Assembly (NCBI GenBank): GCA_038501785.1
Contig: JBAMJR010000151.1
Location: 5,916,001-5,980,000, forward strand
Direction: 5' to 3'
From: Myoxocephalus aenaeus
Taxonomy: Eukaryota > Chordata > Actinopteri > Perciformes > Cottidae
DNA length: 64,000 bases
Made by a program: the position numbers and the translations under genes. A model generated the notes under the pieces. It did not search any database, was not told the DNA's origin, and worked only from the letters and a program-made list of their open reading frames with translations. Positions 37,140 through 48,700 of the stretch are shown one piece after another; the stretch's first letter is position 1; each line of letters opens with the position of its first letter.

Positions 37140-37314
37140 AGACTGCCACATTTGTTCACGCTGCATGTAAACTGAGCTGGCTGCATGAGCACCAGACACT
37201 TTACTGGGGGCGATAAAGAGGGGGGGACAAAGGAAAGGGGTGTTACCTTAAAAAGCAGCCGACTCATGTGACGCTCTCTACAGGCACAGCTTGTTGGAGT
37301 CGACAGGGGAAAGT
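37140..37314 (+). promoter_or_regulatory. ctsh promoter with M-box/CLEAR-like site
   Basis: The stretch between the rasgrf1 end and the ctsh ATG must contain the ctsh core promoter. It has a G-rich block (GGGGGGGACAAAGG), an AT-rich CTTAAAAAGC about 65 bp before the ATG, and TCATGTGA at 37264-37271. The last matches the M-box bound by MITF/TFE factors and approximates the CLEAR element of lysosomal genes. Confidence 0.4.
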
Positions 37315-40300
37315 ATGGCGCTCTGTGTTTTGTGGTTCGTCGCCACCGTTTTTAGTTTAGTTAATTTAACACCGGTCATTTTACCCGAAGGTAAGTCAGA
37401 ACTCACGGAGTTTAGCGGTTGTTTGACTTTTGTTTATTTTAGTTTGTTGCAAAGTCGCTGTCGCTTACAGTAAACTAATATCTTGTTGAAACTAATTTGA
37501 TGGCAGACAATTAAACAAGTGTGAACAGCCAGAATATTAATGGCTAGGTTACACAACTATATCGTTTTTCTGTCATGAACAATGGTGGAGTAAGTATTCA
37601 GCAGCTCCTTTACTTTAGTAAACATGACCCTTAGAAAACACTTGACTTTATTCTATTGTTGGTTATTGTTTTTATATATAAATATGTATATAATATATAT
37701 GTAATCACAAACACCTATTTTTGTTTCTTACTTGTGTACATAACAGTCCTGTTTAGCATTTACCTCTATTTGTCCAGCTTTGTTATTCTTGCTGTTATGT
37801 TATTTTATTTATATAAAAACATCAAGATAGATGCAAAGCAACTGGTTTCCTTATATGGCCACACGTACTTTCCAAATAAATCTCATTCTGATTCAATTCT
37901 GCTATGTAAAAACATCCCATTAGTCTATTATTAGATTATTATCAGGCTATTGATGCATTAATGTGTAAGTATTATTTTACTTTTGTACTTGGTATATGTG
38001 AAGCTAATTTGAGCTATTTAATATAGCCTACTGTTTGTGCCGTGCATTATATTAATTAGATCATCAAATATATTGCAAATGTCCATATGCATTCTTAATC
38101 TGTAAAGTAACTGTAGTTGCCAGATAAATCCAATGAAGTAAAAATGACAGATTCCTCCTCAAAAGTAGTTTAGTTGGCCTACTAATACCATGAAGTAAAG
38201 CAATACAACCTAACATGTGTGAGTGAAAGTACTACATTGCCCTCACTAATGACTTCAGGACTAAACTTGAAAGTTTAAAATGTTGATTATTAGGCTGTTT
38301 TATTAACAGAAGGCTTCATTTTGTGTCCTATCAGAGGAATATCAATTCAAACAGTGGCTGTCACAGGTATGTAGCCTACATAATAACAATGTTACTGAAA
38401 TGTATACTTCACCGTCTTATGAATCATTTGATTTTGATTGCTTCAGTAAAAAAGTTTTAACAAACTCAATTATTTCTTTTCTATATGCTGTTACACTTCT
38501 CCTTTTAACTGCAGTACAACAACGTTTATGACACCGAGGAGTATTACCACCGGCTTCGCATATTCACTGAGAATAAGAGGGGAATTGATCACCATAATGC
38601 TGAGAATCACTCGTTCACAAGTACAGTAGAGCTCCTCACCCTGTCTCATAACGTGTAATATATAAATTATTACTGTTACTTACTGTTTACTGTATTACTG
38701 TTATGAAAGACATGCATGTCCTCACAATGTTTTTCATTTTCAAATCTAGTGGGCTTGAATCAGTTCTCAGACATGACATTTGAGGAATTCAGGAAATCAT
38801 TTCTTTTGACAGAGCCTCAGGTATGACACATTTTACAACACACTTTATGCGGCTGGTGCTTTTAAACAACAACTTTTTTGGATGACAATCTTTTGGTTCT
38901 GGTCTTCTGTAGAACTGCTCAGCTACTAAAGGAGGTCATGTCAGCAGGGCGGGTCCTTATCCCGAGTCCGTAGACTGGAGGATGAAAGGCAACGTTGTGA
39001 CTCCCGTGAAGAATCAGGTACCCTGATATGATGCTGAACCGCCAAAACAATAACACCACTGTCTAGAGGCAGAATCATGATGACAGGAATTTGGACAAGG
39101 ACATTAATCCAAGCATTTGCATTAACTTCCCTGCTAATTTAGAGTGAAAAATGAAACTGCGTGTTGCAGCACATCTCTGAAGTCTTGTACCTCATTTCAA
39201 AGTGTTTTTGTCAAGCAATCAGTAACCATCATAATGGCCGTATTAGAGGAACACTCATTATTTCCTCTTTAAACTACTTTGATTTAAATGTGACAGTAAC
39301 AGTGGTTACATTAATCCAACATTTAGTTACACTAATTATGTATGTGGCCTGACTAATTTGAGGTGAAATGAGCATGATAAAGTGACAAAGACCGCAAACT
39401 TTACAAAGCTCCACCAGAGACACAGAACACAATATTCTTTTTTCACAAGCCATTGACCTTTATGCAAAACAATAAGTGAAGTTCCTCTTTAACAAAGGTA
39501 AATTAACCTCATTAACATCTGTCTTTAACAAAGGTAAATTGTTTGAGTTGTTATGTGTTTGCGTCTTCAGGGTCACTGTGGAAGCTGTTGGACCTTCTCT
39601 ACTACTGGCTGTTTGGAGTCAGTGAATGCTATCGCTACCGGGAAGCTAATATCTTTGGTGGGTTTTTTATTATTCAGGACTGTCAAATAGATTTCACATG
39701 AAGCACTTTCCCACAAGGATAATTTAGCAGATGCACTCGCAGTAGAAATCTCTGTTTTACAGTTTGACCTGTGGTTTGTCCTCTTTGGTGATTAGAGTAG
39801 TAGTACAGAATTATTGGTTTTGTATACAAGCATAACACGGTTTGCTTTCTTTACCAGTCTGAGCAGCAGCTAATAGATTGTGACAAAGACTTCAACAATC
39901 ACGGATGCATGGGGTAAGTAACATGTTGACAGAATGTGTTAGTTTTGAAAGAACATTATACGTTATAGTAATCAGAAGAATAACCAATTAAACATTAGCT
40001 GGTTTGTTTCAGTGGCCTCCCCAGCCAGGCATTTGAGTACATCAAATACAACAACGGCCTTATGACAGAGGAGGACTATCCCTACAAAGGACATGTATGA
40101 CTTTTCTGGAGTAATGTTTCATTGTTTTTTTTATGTAAAATAATTTTACAATGTAAGAAGTTTCTGTTTCTTTTTTTAGGATGAAACTTGCCATTTTGAG
40201 CCTGCTTTTGCAGCTGCTTTTGTCCTGGACGTTGTCAACATAACAAGTGTGAGTGAACAAGTGTATACATGAGTTGCATTGTGCAAAACGTTGTACAAGT

Positions 40301-41583
40301 GTCCTTTAAGAAATTAGTGCTTGGTCACAAAGTCATATAAGATGAAGAGGAAGATAGGAGGAAGAGATAAAAGCATCTATTTTGGGAGACAAATAGACAA
40401 CATTGTTTCTTTTTATAATTATGTGACTGTGCCGTTTCTGTATGTTTGTCCATCCATAGTATGATGAAAAGGCCATGGTTGATGCTGTGGCCCGGCTTAA
40501 CCCGGTGTCCTTTGGCTTTGAAGTCACGGCTGAATTCATGCACTACAAAGAAGGTGTTTACACCAGGTGAGCTAAGGACTTCAATAAGTCAACAAGTATT
40601 TACTGTTCAGAAATAACGTGTGGTTAGGAATATTCAAAGGCCTGTGCGTGGCCATGTTGTTTCTGTCCCTGTTGCACTATGGAAATATATATAATACAAT
40701 AAAGGGATTTCTCTCTACTAATCCACCAGCACATACGTTATTTAATCATGAAAGAGGATTATGGAATTAACAAGGCAACCAGTGAAATCTACAAAACCAT
40801 AGTTGATGGCTATTGGCATGATGTGACAGAAATCTGCTTGTGCCTACATAAGAGCGTAACATATATTTCAGACTTTTGTTTGATTTAGTGATGTTTTACC
40901 ACTTTGCCTGCCTGTTTGCTTCAACATTGTAGTGACCAGAGTCCTTTCATCACACAGCATACTGCCTGCTGGCTTGCAACATGTCCGTCCCTAATAGGGA
41001 GCTATTCATACGCTGACCACTGTGAAGATCTGATGGCTCATTTGTTACGGTGCCTACAGTTATGAGTGCTTGTGATTCACTTCACTCAACTTTCTGTCCT
41101 CTCTATCATAACAGTGCTAATATTAGCCTGTGTTTTGTGTTTCGTGGCCCTGTCTTGAACAGGCATACAAATATCTACAGAAACAGCAAAAACACATCTT
41201 TGCATAGGCAGGATGCAGCCCACTCACCCTACAAAAGACATGTACTCCATTGATCTAAAAGCATCAGTGTTGTCTGTTTAGCACCCAGTGTAAGAACACA
41301 ACAGACATGGTGAATCATGCGGTCCTGGCGGTGGGTTACGGTGCTGAAGAGAGCGGGACGCCGCATTGGATTGTGAAGAACTCCTGGAGCACCGACTGGG
41401 GAATGGACGGGTAAATATAGTCTTTGTCTGTCCGTGTGTGTGTTTCAGTGTAATGACCTGCTACAGCTTCCAGTGGTCACAAGCACCTTTCTTTTCTATT
41501 CCAACAGATATTTCTTGATCGAGCGAGGAAACAACATGTGCGGACTGGCTGCATGCGCTTCCTACCCTCTACCTTTAGTTTGA
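37315..41583 (+). CDS. ctsh: ctsh: cathepsin H, lysosomal cysteine protease (complete, 12 exons)
   Basis: A papain-family (C1A) lysosomal protease acting mainly as an aminopeptidase. Exons: 37315-37390, 38335-38366, 38515-38620, 38750-38820, 38913-39017, 39571-39657, 39858-39913, 40013-40094, 40180-40248, 40460-40566, 41282-41410, 41508-41583; sum 996 nt, 331 residues (human 335). The ATG at 37315 gives a hydrophobic signal peptide (residues about 1-20). An I29 propeptide with an FNQFSDMTFEEF-like ERFNIN region (here LNQFSDMTFEEF) follows. The mini-chain EPQNCSAT (residues 93-100) is present; it blocks the active-site cleft and defines cathepsin H. Catalytic residues: Cys136 in GHCGSCW, His276 in NHAVLAVGY, Asn297 in KNSW; oxyanion Gln in KNQGHCG. 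All junctions are GT-AG and in phase. Confidence 0.97.
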
Positions 41584-42240
41584 GGATTAAAATGTATCCC
41601 AGAGACAACATACATGGAGGGAACCTAATGGAAAGTCAGTGCTTTCATGCTCCCTGAAGGGTTTTATGGAGAAGTTTGATTCCTCAACATTATGTAAATG
41701 TCATAAAAAATCATAATTGTAAACACACTGTAAATTTGCCTGTGTGGTGCATTCGCTTCTCCTTGTTTTAAGGTTGGACGTTTTCATCTATTATCTTTGT
41801 TTATTGTGTTTCCTAATGGGTTGTTAATGACTACACAAAGAAAATGTATTTAATCGTATACAGTTTGCCTGTACAGACACTTTTACCATGCAGTACTATT
41901 TTTTTTTATCAGCAGTGGGAAAAATACCAGGAGAAGCAGCCACTTTACGAACATTTCATATAATCAGTTATGTGACATGCATGGTGTTACGCTGAGCAAT
42001 AGACATCTCTGTAGATCAAAGATATATGTTATGGCAGATCTTCCATGGGCCATTGACTTTATTTTTTAGTGAAAGGCCGCTTTATGGCTCCGTAAAGACA
42101 AAATCACGTGTGCAAAACTCTCTGAACGTCTTCAAAGACAAGGACAGGCTGCTTCCTTGACCTCCACAGTTCAGCTCAGATGTGAAGCAGTTGTTTGTTT
42201 CCATTTCCACATGTTTTGTAAATAAACAATTATGCTTTTG
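41584..42240 (+). other. ctsh 3'UTR
   Basis: Non-coding sequence after the ctsh stop, ending with AATAAA at 42221-42226. No other feature seen. Confidence 0.6.
42221..42226 (+). terminator. Polyadenylation signal for ctsh
   Basis: AATAAA within TGTAAATAAACAATT, followed by T-rich sequence; about 530 bp before the wdr76 ATG. Confidence 0.55.
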
Positions 42241-42499
42241 GGTCTTTCATTATAGTATTGCCTTTATTACTGATTACATATTTCCCTGTGTGCGCAGGTG
42301 TTTTTGTCAACTGAGGACTACTTTCTATTTGAACTTGAAGTAGTTACGTTACTTTTGGGGCTTCTTTCGTGCATTAAAAAACAGAACTATCAATATTAAC
42401 GACGTTGTCACGTTCCAGCTTGCTTTTGCCAAAAGGTAGTGACATTTATCTCTGGCTTTGTGGAAGTTGAAGCTGAAAGCCAGAGAGGAGATGTCAATC

Positions 42500-42754
42500 A
42501 AAGTATAAGGCCGTTCATTGGCTGTTGGTCGAAGGCGAACAGCCCCTCATTGTGATGATATGTGAAGACAACCAATGAGCTGCTGACATTCAGTTTCACA
42601 ACACCGAGGGGCGGGGCCTCTTAAATAACATTTCCAGCGTGTGGCGCGAAGCGTTACAATTATCAGGTACCAGCCGTGTAAAGTTTGCGTTTGTCACCTT
42701 GTTGCAGTTCTCTTGAATACATAGTTAACATGTACTACCAATAAGTGCACTAAT
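42500..42754 (+). promoter_or_regulatory. wdr76 promoter: two CCAAT boxes, GC box, E2F-like site
   Basis: An inverted CCAAT box (ATTGG, 42517-42521) and a forward CCAAT box (42572-42576) stand about 50 bp apart. They are followed by a GC box (GGGGCGGGGCC, 42608-42618) and GGCGCGAA (42643-42650), an E2F-type site in reverse orientation. This arrangement is typical of TATA-less G1/S cell-cycle promoters. The ATG follows about 105 bp after the E2F-like site. Confidence 0.5.
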
Positions 42755-45700
42755 ATGGAGACAAGACGAACAAAACACGACGCTGTGGTGGAGTTACAGT
42801 CGTCGGTGAGTTAAATTAGCGGTATTTTCACATATTTAATGTTATATGTGTTTTTAGCCTGTTTTTAGGCGTCACGCTAAGTGTGTTGTGCGTTTCGAGA
42901 ACACGTGTTCTTCTGTGGCAAAGTTGAATCGTGCTCTCCCCCCAGTCAACTTGAGTTATCTAGTTGTTATAATGCACACCTTGTAGAAAATGACCCCTGT
43001 GACTCTCGAGGGACCAGTACGACGACGGTCTTCACGAAACGCTCCGGCACCCAAACGCTTCCAGTACTCACCGGAAAGACCCGGCGTTAAAAAACACAAC
43101 CAGAAAAAGGTAGGACACTTCAGAAATGCATTAAAATAAACATATTTATATTCCATTTCTGTTTTCTAACATGACTGTGAAAATTGTGTTGAAAGGGGAA
43201 AATGACAACGTACATTGGAAAAAAGAGAAAGGATGTTGGAATTAGTGATGAGGAGAGTTCATCTGTAAGTATGAACAGCCCTGCACACACGTGCGTGTGA
43301 GATTCTCACCTCCTTCATGGCTGGTGATTGCATTTTTCTCCAGAATATCCGAGCTGTGTCTTTGTTTAACACAGGGTGGAAATGTCGGACTGTCGTCCTA
43401 TGAACTGGAGCGTCTGGAAAACATCAGACAGAATCAAGTTTTTCTGTCATCTATCAACTTACTCCAGGTCGGTAAACGGATGGAGTTACAGTGTTCATGT
43501 ATTGTCATTGTAGAACAGGGTGGTGCAAAGAACTGCAGTTTGTAGTCCCATTTTGTTGCATAAGAAAAAACAAAACCATATTTTATGTCAGTATGGCAGC
43601 TGATACTTCTGTATCTCTTGCCAGAAGGCAGCAGGGTGAACAGGCTGTGGCTGGGCCGGATATTGTCTTTTATTATCCTTTGAGCTCTTTGCAGAGCCAT
43701 CTTCTCACGATTATCACTGATGCTCGTTAGATGGTACCAATGATGTGTGCTTTTAATCACTCCCTGTAGAGCGCGCCCCCCCCCCCCTTGTACTGTGATG
43801 CTTTCTATCCTGACTGCCCCATGGGTTGACCATTCTCTACTTAATTTAGGGACACTAAGCTTTAGGGCTGGACAATATTTACTGGCATTGTGAATCTCTC
43901 ACAACCTTCTCTTTCCACTTTTCAATAAATATATAATCTAAATATCATTGAAATAAACTAAGAATAGCTATAACAACCAGTAACATCTAAAACGATAATC
44001 AACCAGAAGAGTATTTAATTGGTCTCGTACCTAATCCAAACAAATATACAAACATTTCACAGCATTACTAAAAGTTATGCTTTTTAAAAGGGGCCTTGGA
44101 TCGACACTATCAATAGTAGAATACTGTAAATAGTATGTTCTTTTATTTTCTCATCAAAGTGGAGTTAGTACTACTACACTCACTCAACGAAATACAAATG
44201 CACTCATTTCACCACGGCCATCTTGTGATTCGTCTTACTTTCTTTGAACAGGTAGGATGAGTATTCATTGTTTTCTTTTTCAAAAGGCAACTGAGGAGTT
44301 TAAGCAGTTGACACGGCCAAAGCCATCGCAGAAGGGTCTCATGAGGTACGGTCGGGGGGGAAAGTGTGAATATTGAGCTCTAGTAATTGACATCTGGTGT
44401 GTACATCATACTGGTAATTATTTTAAATGTGTTTGTGAGTATATCGTTTTTAAGTTGGTTTTAAATAAGTGTAGGAAATGTGTAGCAAGTATAAGTAATG
44501 TAATGCCTTTTAGTTGATTAGTTAAAAGAAACTTGAAAGTTGTCAGTTGATATTATATCCCGTTACATCTTTTCTTTTTTTTCTTCTATTTCATACCACT
44601 GACAATTGATTACATAGGTTTATTTTACTGTTTTTTTTTTTAACTTATTTTACGGTCAGACAAAGAAGTTGCCTGGTGACCTCACTTTAGACTGTACTTT
44701 ATTTTTTTATTTAAGTATAAGCTTTCAGAAGTCCATCAAGCCAGTGTCTTCTTCATGTAACGTCAACGCTCTTTTCTGTGGTTGCAGGCCAAAGGCCGCT
44801 GTAAGAGAAGCACTGCCAGCTCGCAAATCCCGTCGTCTCCGAAATATAGAGCCAGAACCGTTGACACTTCTTCCTGAACCCAGGGCGATGCTGATCATGC
44901 AAAAGGTAGCTACGTCAGTGTTTCCCCCACCGTTAGAATAGGGGGGCGGGGCGCCCCCCTGAAGAAACCCCCCGCCCCCCTGTAATTTTCTCGATAGCTC
45001 CAGATCACAAGTCGTCATTTAAGTTTGTCTTTCCTATAGAATAGGTCTACACCTTGTTCTGTTATTAAACAAACTAAACGGCCGTATTTTATTGATCTTA
45101 TCCACACGACAGCTTGTCATTTCTGTCTCTACATGGTCGCGTTAACGCTTCTCTGCATCGCGCACGGCGGAGTTCCGCCCGATGCGCACACACAGGTGAG
45201 CACACAGCAGCGGACAGAGAGCGTCGAAAAATATGTCGCATGAAAAGCAGACCGCTATATCTGCGTTTTAAACGCTCCCAGGGTGAAGATGGCAACAGCA
45301 GCTCTCCTGTGAGGAGCACCGGAGTTGCTTCTCGCACCGGAGTTGCTTCTCGCACCGGAGCAGCTCTCTTGCTCCAGGTGAAAGAGACAAGGTGCTCGTG
45401 TCTTCTACCCAACAATGAGCTGCTGGCTTCACATATTACAAAAGTACAAAGTACACAGACATAAAACTAAGTCATTAATAAATACATGGAGAAATGCCTG
45501 TACTTTCGGATAAATGTTTACGTTACGCCGTTAACAGGTTACACTTGCGCATGCGCGACTCGACTTTTGGCACTTTGCCAGAAGTCTCCGTGACGTCATC
45601 CTTTCTGCTGCTGCGTGTCTCAAAACAGAAAACAGATCTCTGCTACTTTTAACCCCCCCCCCCCCCCCCCCCAAGCTGTAAACCTAGGGGAAACACTGTA

Positions 45701-48700
45701 CATATAAATAGTAATGTATATCTTGTCACTCCAGTGCATTTCTTGCTGCTCTTTTTTACATTCTTTATTTTCAGATTTTGTAATTCACTTGAGTAATTTT
45801 ACTTGCTTTGAAGAAACTCAAGACACCTCCTGGTCCTCTGCCCATGGTCGCAGTCAACATGGAAGAGGGAAGCAAGCTGCCATCACAACTTCTGGAGCTC
45901 TGGTTCGAGGTTGGACTCACCTTTCTTGGCTTATACAATGTTTTGTGTTTGCATTACTTTGTATTTATTTTTTTACAATTTTCTTTTTTTTCCTCCCCAA
46001 ACTGTAAATGAATGTTTAGCTGTTGACTGTTGTGCCACAAGAACACAATAATGTTTAAAGCCAAAACTATTTGGGAGATAAATACTGTTAAGATATGTGT
46101 CCTACATCTTTGCGAGGTGATAACTATTGTTTGCTTATGCTGCTCCTGAATCAATTCATAGGGTTCAACAGAAGAAAGAAAAATGAGGCTGGATCTGAAA
46201 GAGTAAGATTTTAAGATTATTTTAGCCTATCACTTAGTGACTTCTCCCTCTTAGGGCATGTTAGTCTCCCTTTGGCCATTGCATTCATCAGACCTGCAAA
46301 CTTGTCACCTTTGGGCGAAATTCACCGTTTTGAAATCAAAATGTCATCCACGTGAATTGTGTAGATCCGAAGAGTTTTTGTTTTTGGGTGGGGGGGGGGG
46401 GGGTCAACTGGCCGCCCAGCGTTTCTGAGATTGGAGTGAGACACGGAAAAAAGCTGAGGTTGTGATCTTCGCAATAGAACATCTTTGATGTGACGTATCG
46501 AGTCTTGGCCAATCAGCGTTAAGATGTCTACAGCGGCTTAATTTCCCTCCCACCAGTTTTTTTTTTAATGGCAAGCTAGTCAGCTTGCTATCACGTTAGC
46601 TAACGTTGTTGGGAGACAGCGAGTGCGACTACTGGCAGCGGCGAGTCCGTGGCGTGTGGTGTCGGCCAGAAGAGCAGCGCAACGGCTGCAGTGGCAGCTT
46701 GTGGGAGGCGTCAAGGTGCCAGGAGAGCGGCGAGTCAGCGGTACTGGCAGTTCTACCTACCGACACCTAAGGAGAGGACAAGAGGAGATTTTATCCAACT
46801 TGTATTTTAATTAAAAAACAAGTGGCCGAAATGAGTTTCCTCCGTAGGGTAGCTGGGCTCCTGTTTATATTTAATGGTTTAAGATCTACATGTAGAAAAA
46901 AAGTGTATCCTCCAGTTAATTATAATCTATATAGTTATGCGGTTGTAATCTGTCACACTCGAGAGGTGTGCATGTTCAGGTTTACCTGGTGGAATGATTA
47001 TTCCAGTGTTCTAGACTAACAGTGACGTCTCCTCAAAGTAAAGTGGTATGACATAATATGGTCAAATAAAAATTAAATAAAAAGGCTGGTACATTAGACA
47101 TATTATGGCATAAGTGTAATATTATGAAGTGAAATGTAGTAGTAGTAAAACAATATTCAGTATAGTACAGCAGTATTGCATATTGTAAGTATTAAGTCTA
47201 CTATATATATATATTTATTCACTCACTCACTACTGTTCAAAAGTTTGGGGTCACTTAGAAATGTCCTTATTTTTCAAAGAAAAGCACTGTTTTTTTTGTT
47301 GGTTTTTTTCAAAAAAGATAACATTAAATTAATCAGAAATACACTATACATTGTTAATGTGGTTAAATTACTATTCTAGGTGAAAATGTCTAGTTTTTAA
47401 TGAAATATCTACATGCGTGTATAGAGGCCCATTTCCAGCAACTATCACTCCAGTGTTCTAAAGGTACATTGTGTTTGCTCATCGCATAGAAGACTAATGG
47501 ATGATTAGAAAACCCTTGTGCAATTATGTTAGCACAGCTTAAAACAGTTATGCTGGTTAGTGAAGCTATACAACTGGCCTTCCTTTGAGTTAGTTGAGTA
47601 TCTGGAGCATCACATGTGTGGGTTCCATTACACTCTCAAAATGGCCAGAAAAAGAGAACTTTCATGTGAAACTCGCCAGTCTATTCTTGTTCTTCGAAAT
47701 GAAGACTATTCCATGCCAGAAATTGTGAAGAAACTGAAAATTTGTCTGACCCCAAACCTTTGAACGGTTATGTGTGTGTGTATGTATGCATGTATATTTA
47801 TTTATTTATTTATTTATTTATTAGGGCTGGGCAAAATTGGAAAAATTTAACTGACTAATGGGATAATTTTTCTGAGATTAATCGTATTATGCGCCAAATT
47901 CAATAATGAAGTAAAAACTAGTGTATTGCACGCTTTTATTTTAAAGTAATGTTATCAGAACAATATAGCAGGCACTCTGGAGCAACAGCAAGTTAACAGT
48001 ATATAAATAAAAAATATATGCTAGGGAAGAAAAAAAAGATGTATTTAATTTTTTTTAATGCTTCTATATGACTGGTCATTCAATTAAATATTGTATTTAT
48101 TTTCAGATGTTATAGACTATTTTAGTATAATGTAAAACAGCTTAATATCATGCTGAAGAAACATTTGTCTTTTACCAGGAAACAACATAAACAGTCTGTT
48201 CAGTAGTAAAATATATACACACACACACACGTGTGTATGTACACTTAGGTATTGACAAAAGAATAAATAAAACCCATAATGATCATAGTTTGTCAGCTTC
48301 CGTCCGTCGTGTCCCCCCCCCCGCCCGCCCGCCCGCCGCTGGTGTCACCTTTTTCACCCCTCATGAGTTTGCAGGCCTGATTCATAGTCAAAATTCTTGC
48401 AAACAGTTGAAAATGTTCTTCAGGTGAACTCAAATATTCACTGCTGTCTTTATGCAGGTACCGCTCAGCCCTTAAGAGCATGAGGATAACTAAGGGCAGA
48501 TTGGCCAAAGGGGTGACGGAGCCCATCTTCTCTGCTGCCTTCCACCCCTGTACCAGCAGCCTGTTGCTGGCCACAGGAGACCGACTGGGCAAAGTTAGAC
48601 TCTGGAAGTTGGTGCGTTTTTCTTCTTCTTTTCACTTATCTTAATGAATAAAAATTGGTATGTGACCACTGGAGGGCACTGTGGGCTCAAACTAGCTCAA

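Noticed and set aside
44725..45018. 97-codon minus-strand frame crossing wdr76 exon 6
   Set aside because: It crosses from exon antisense sequence into a G-rich transposon end; no coding signature.
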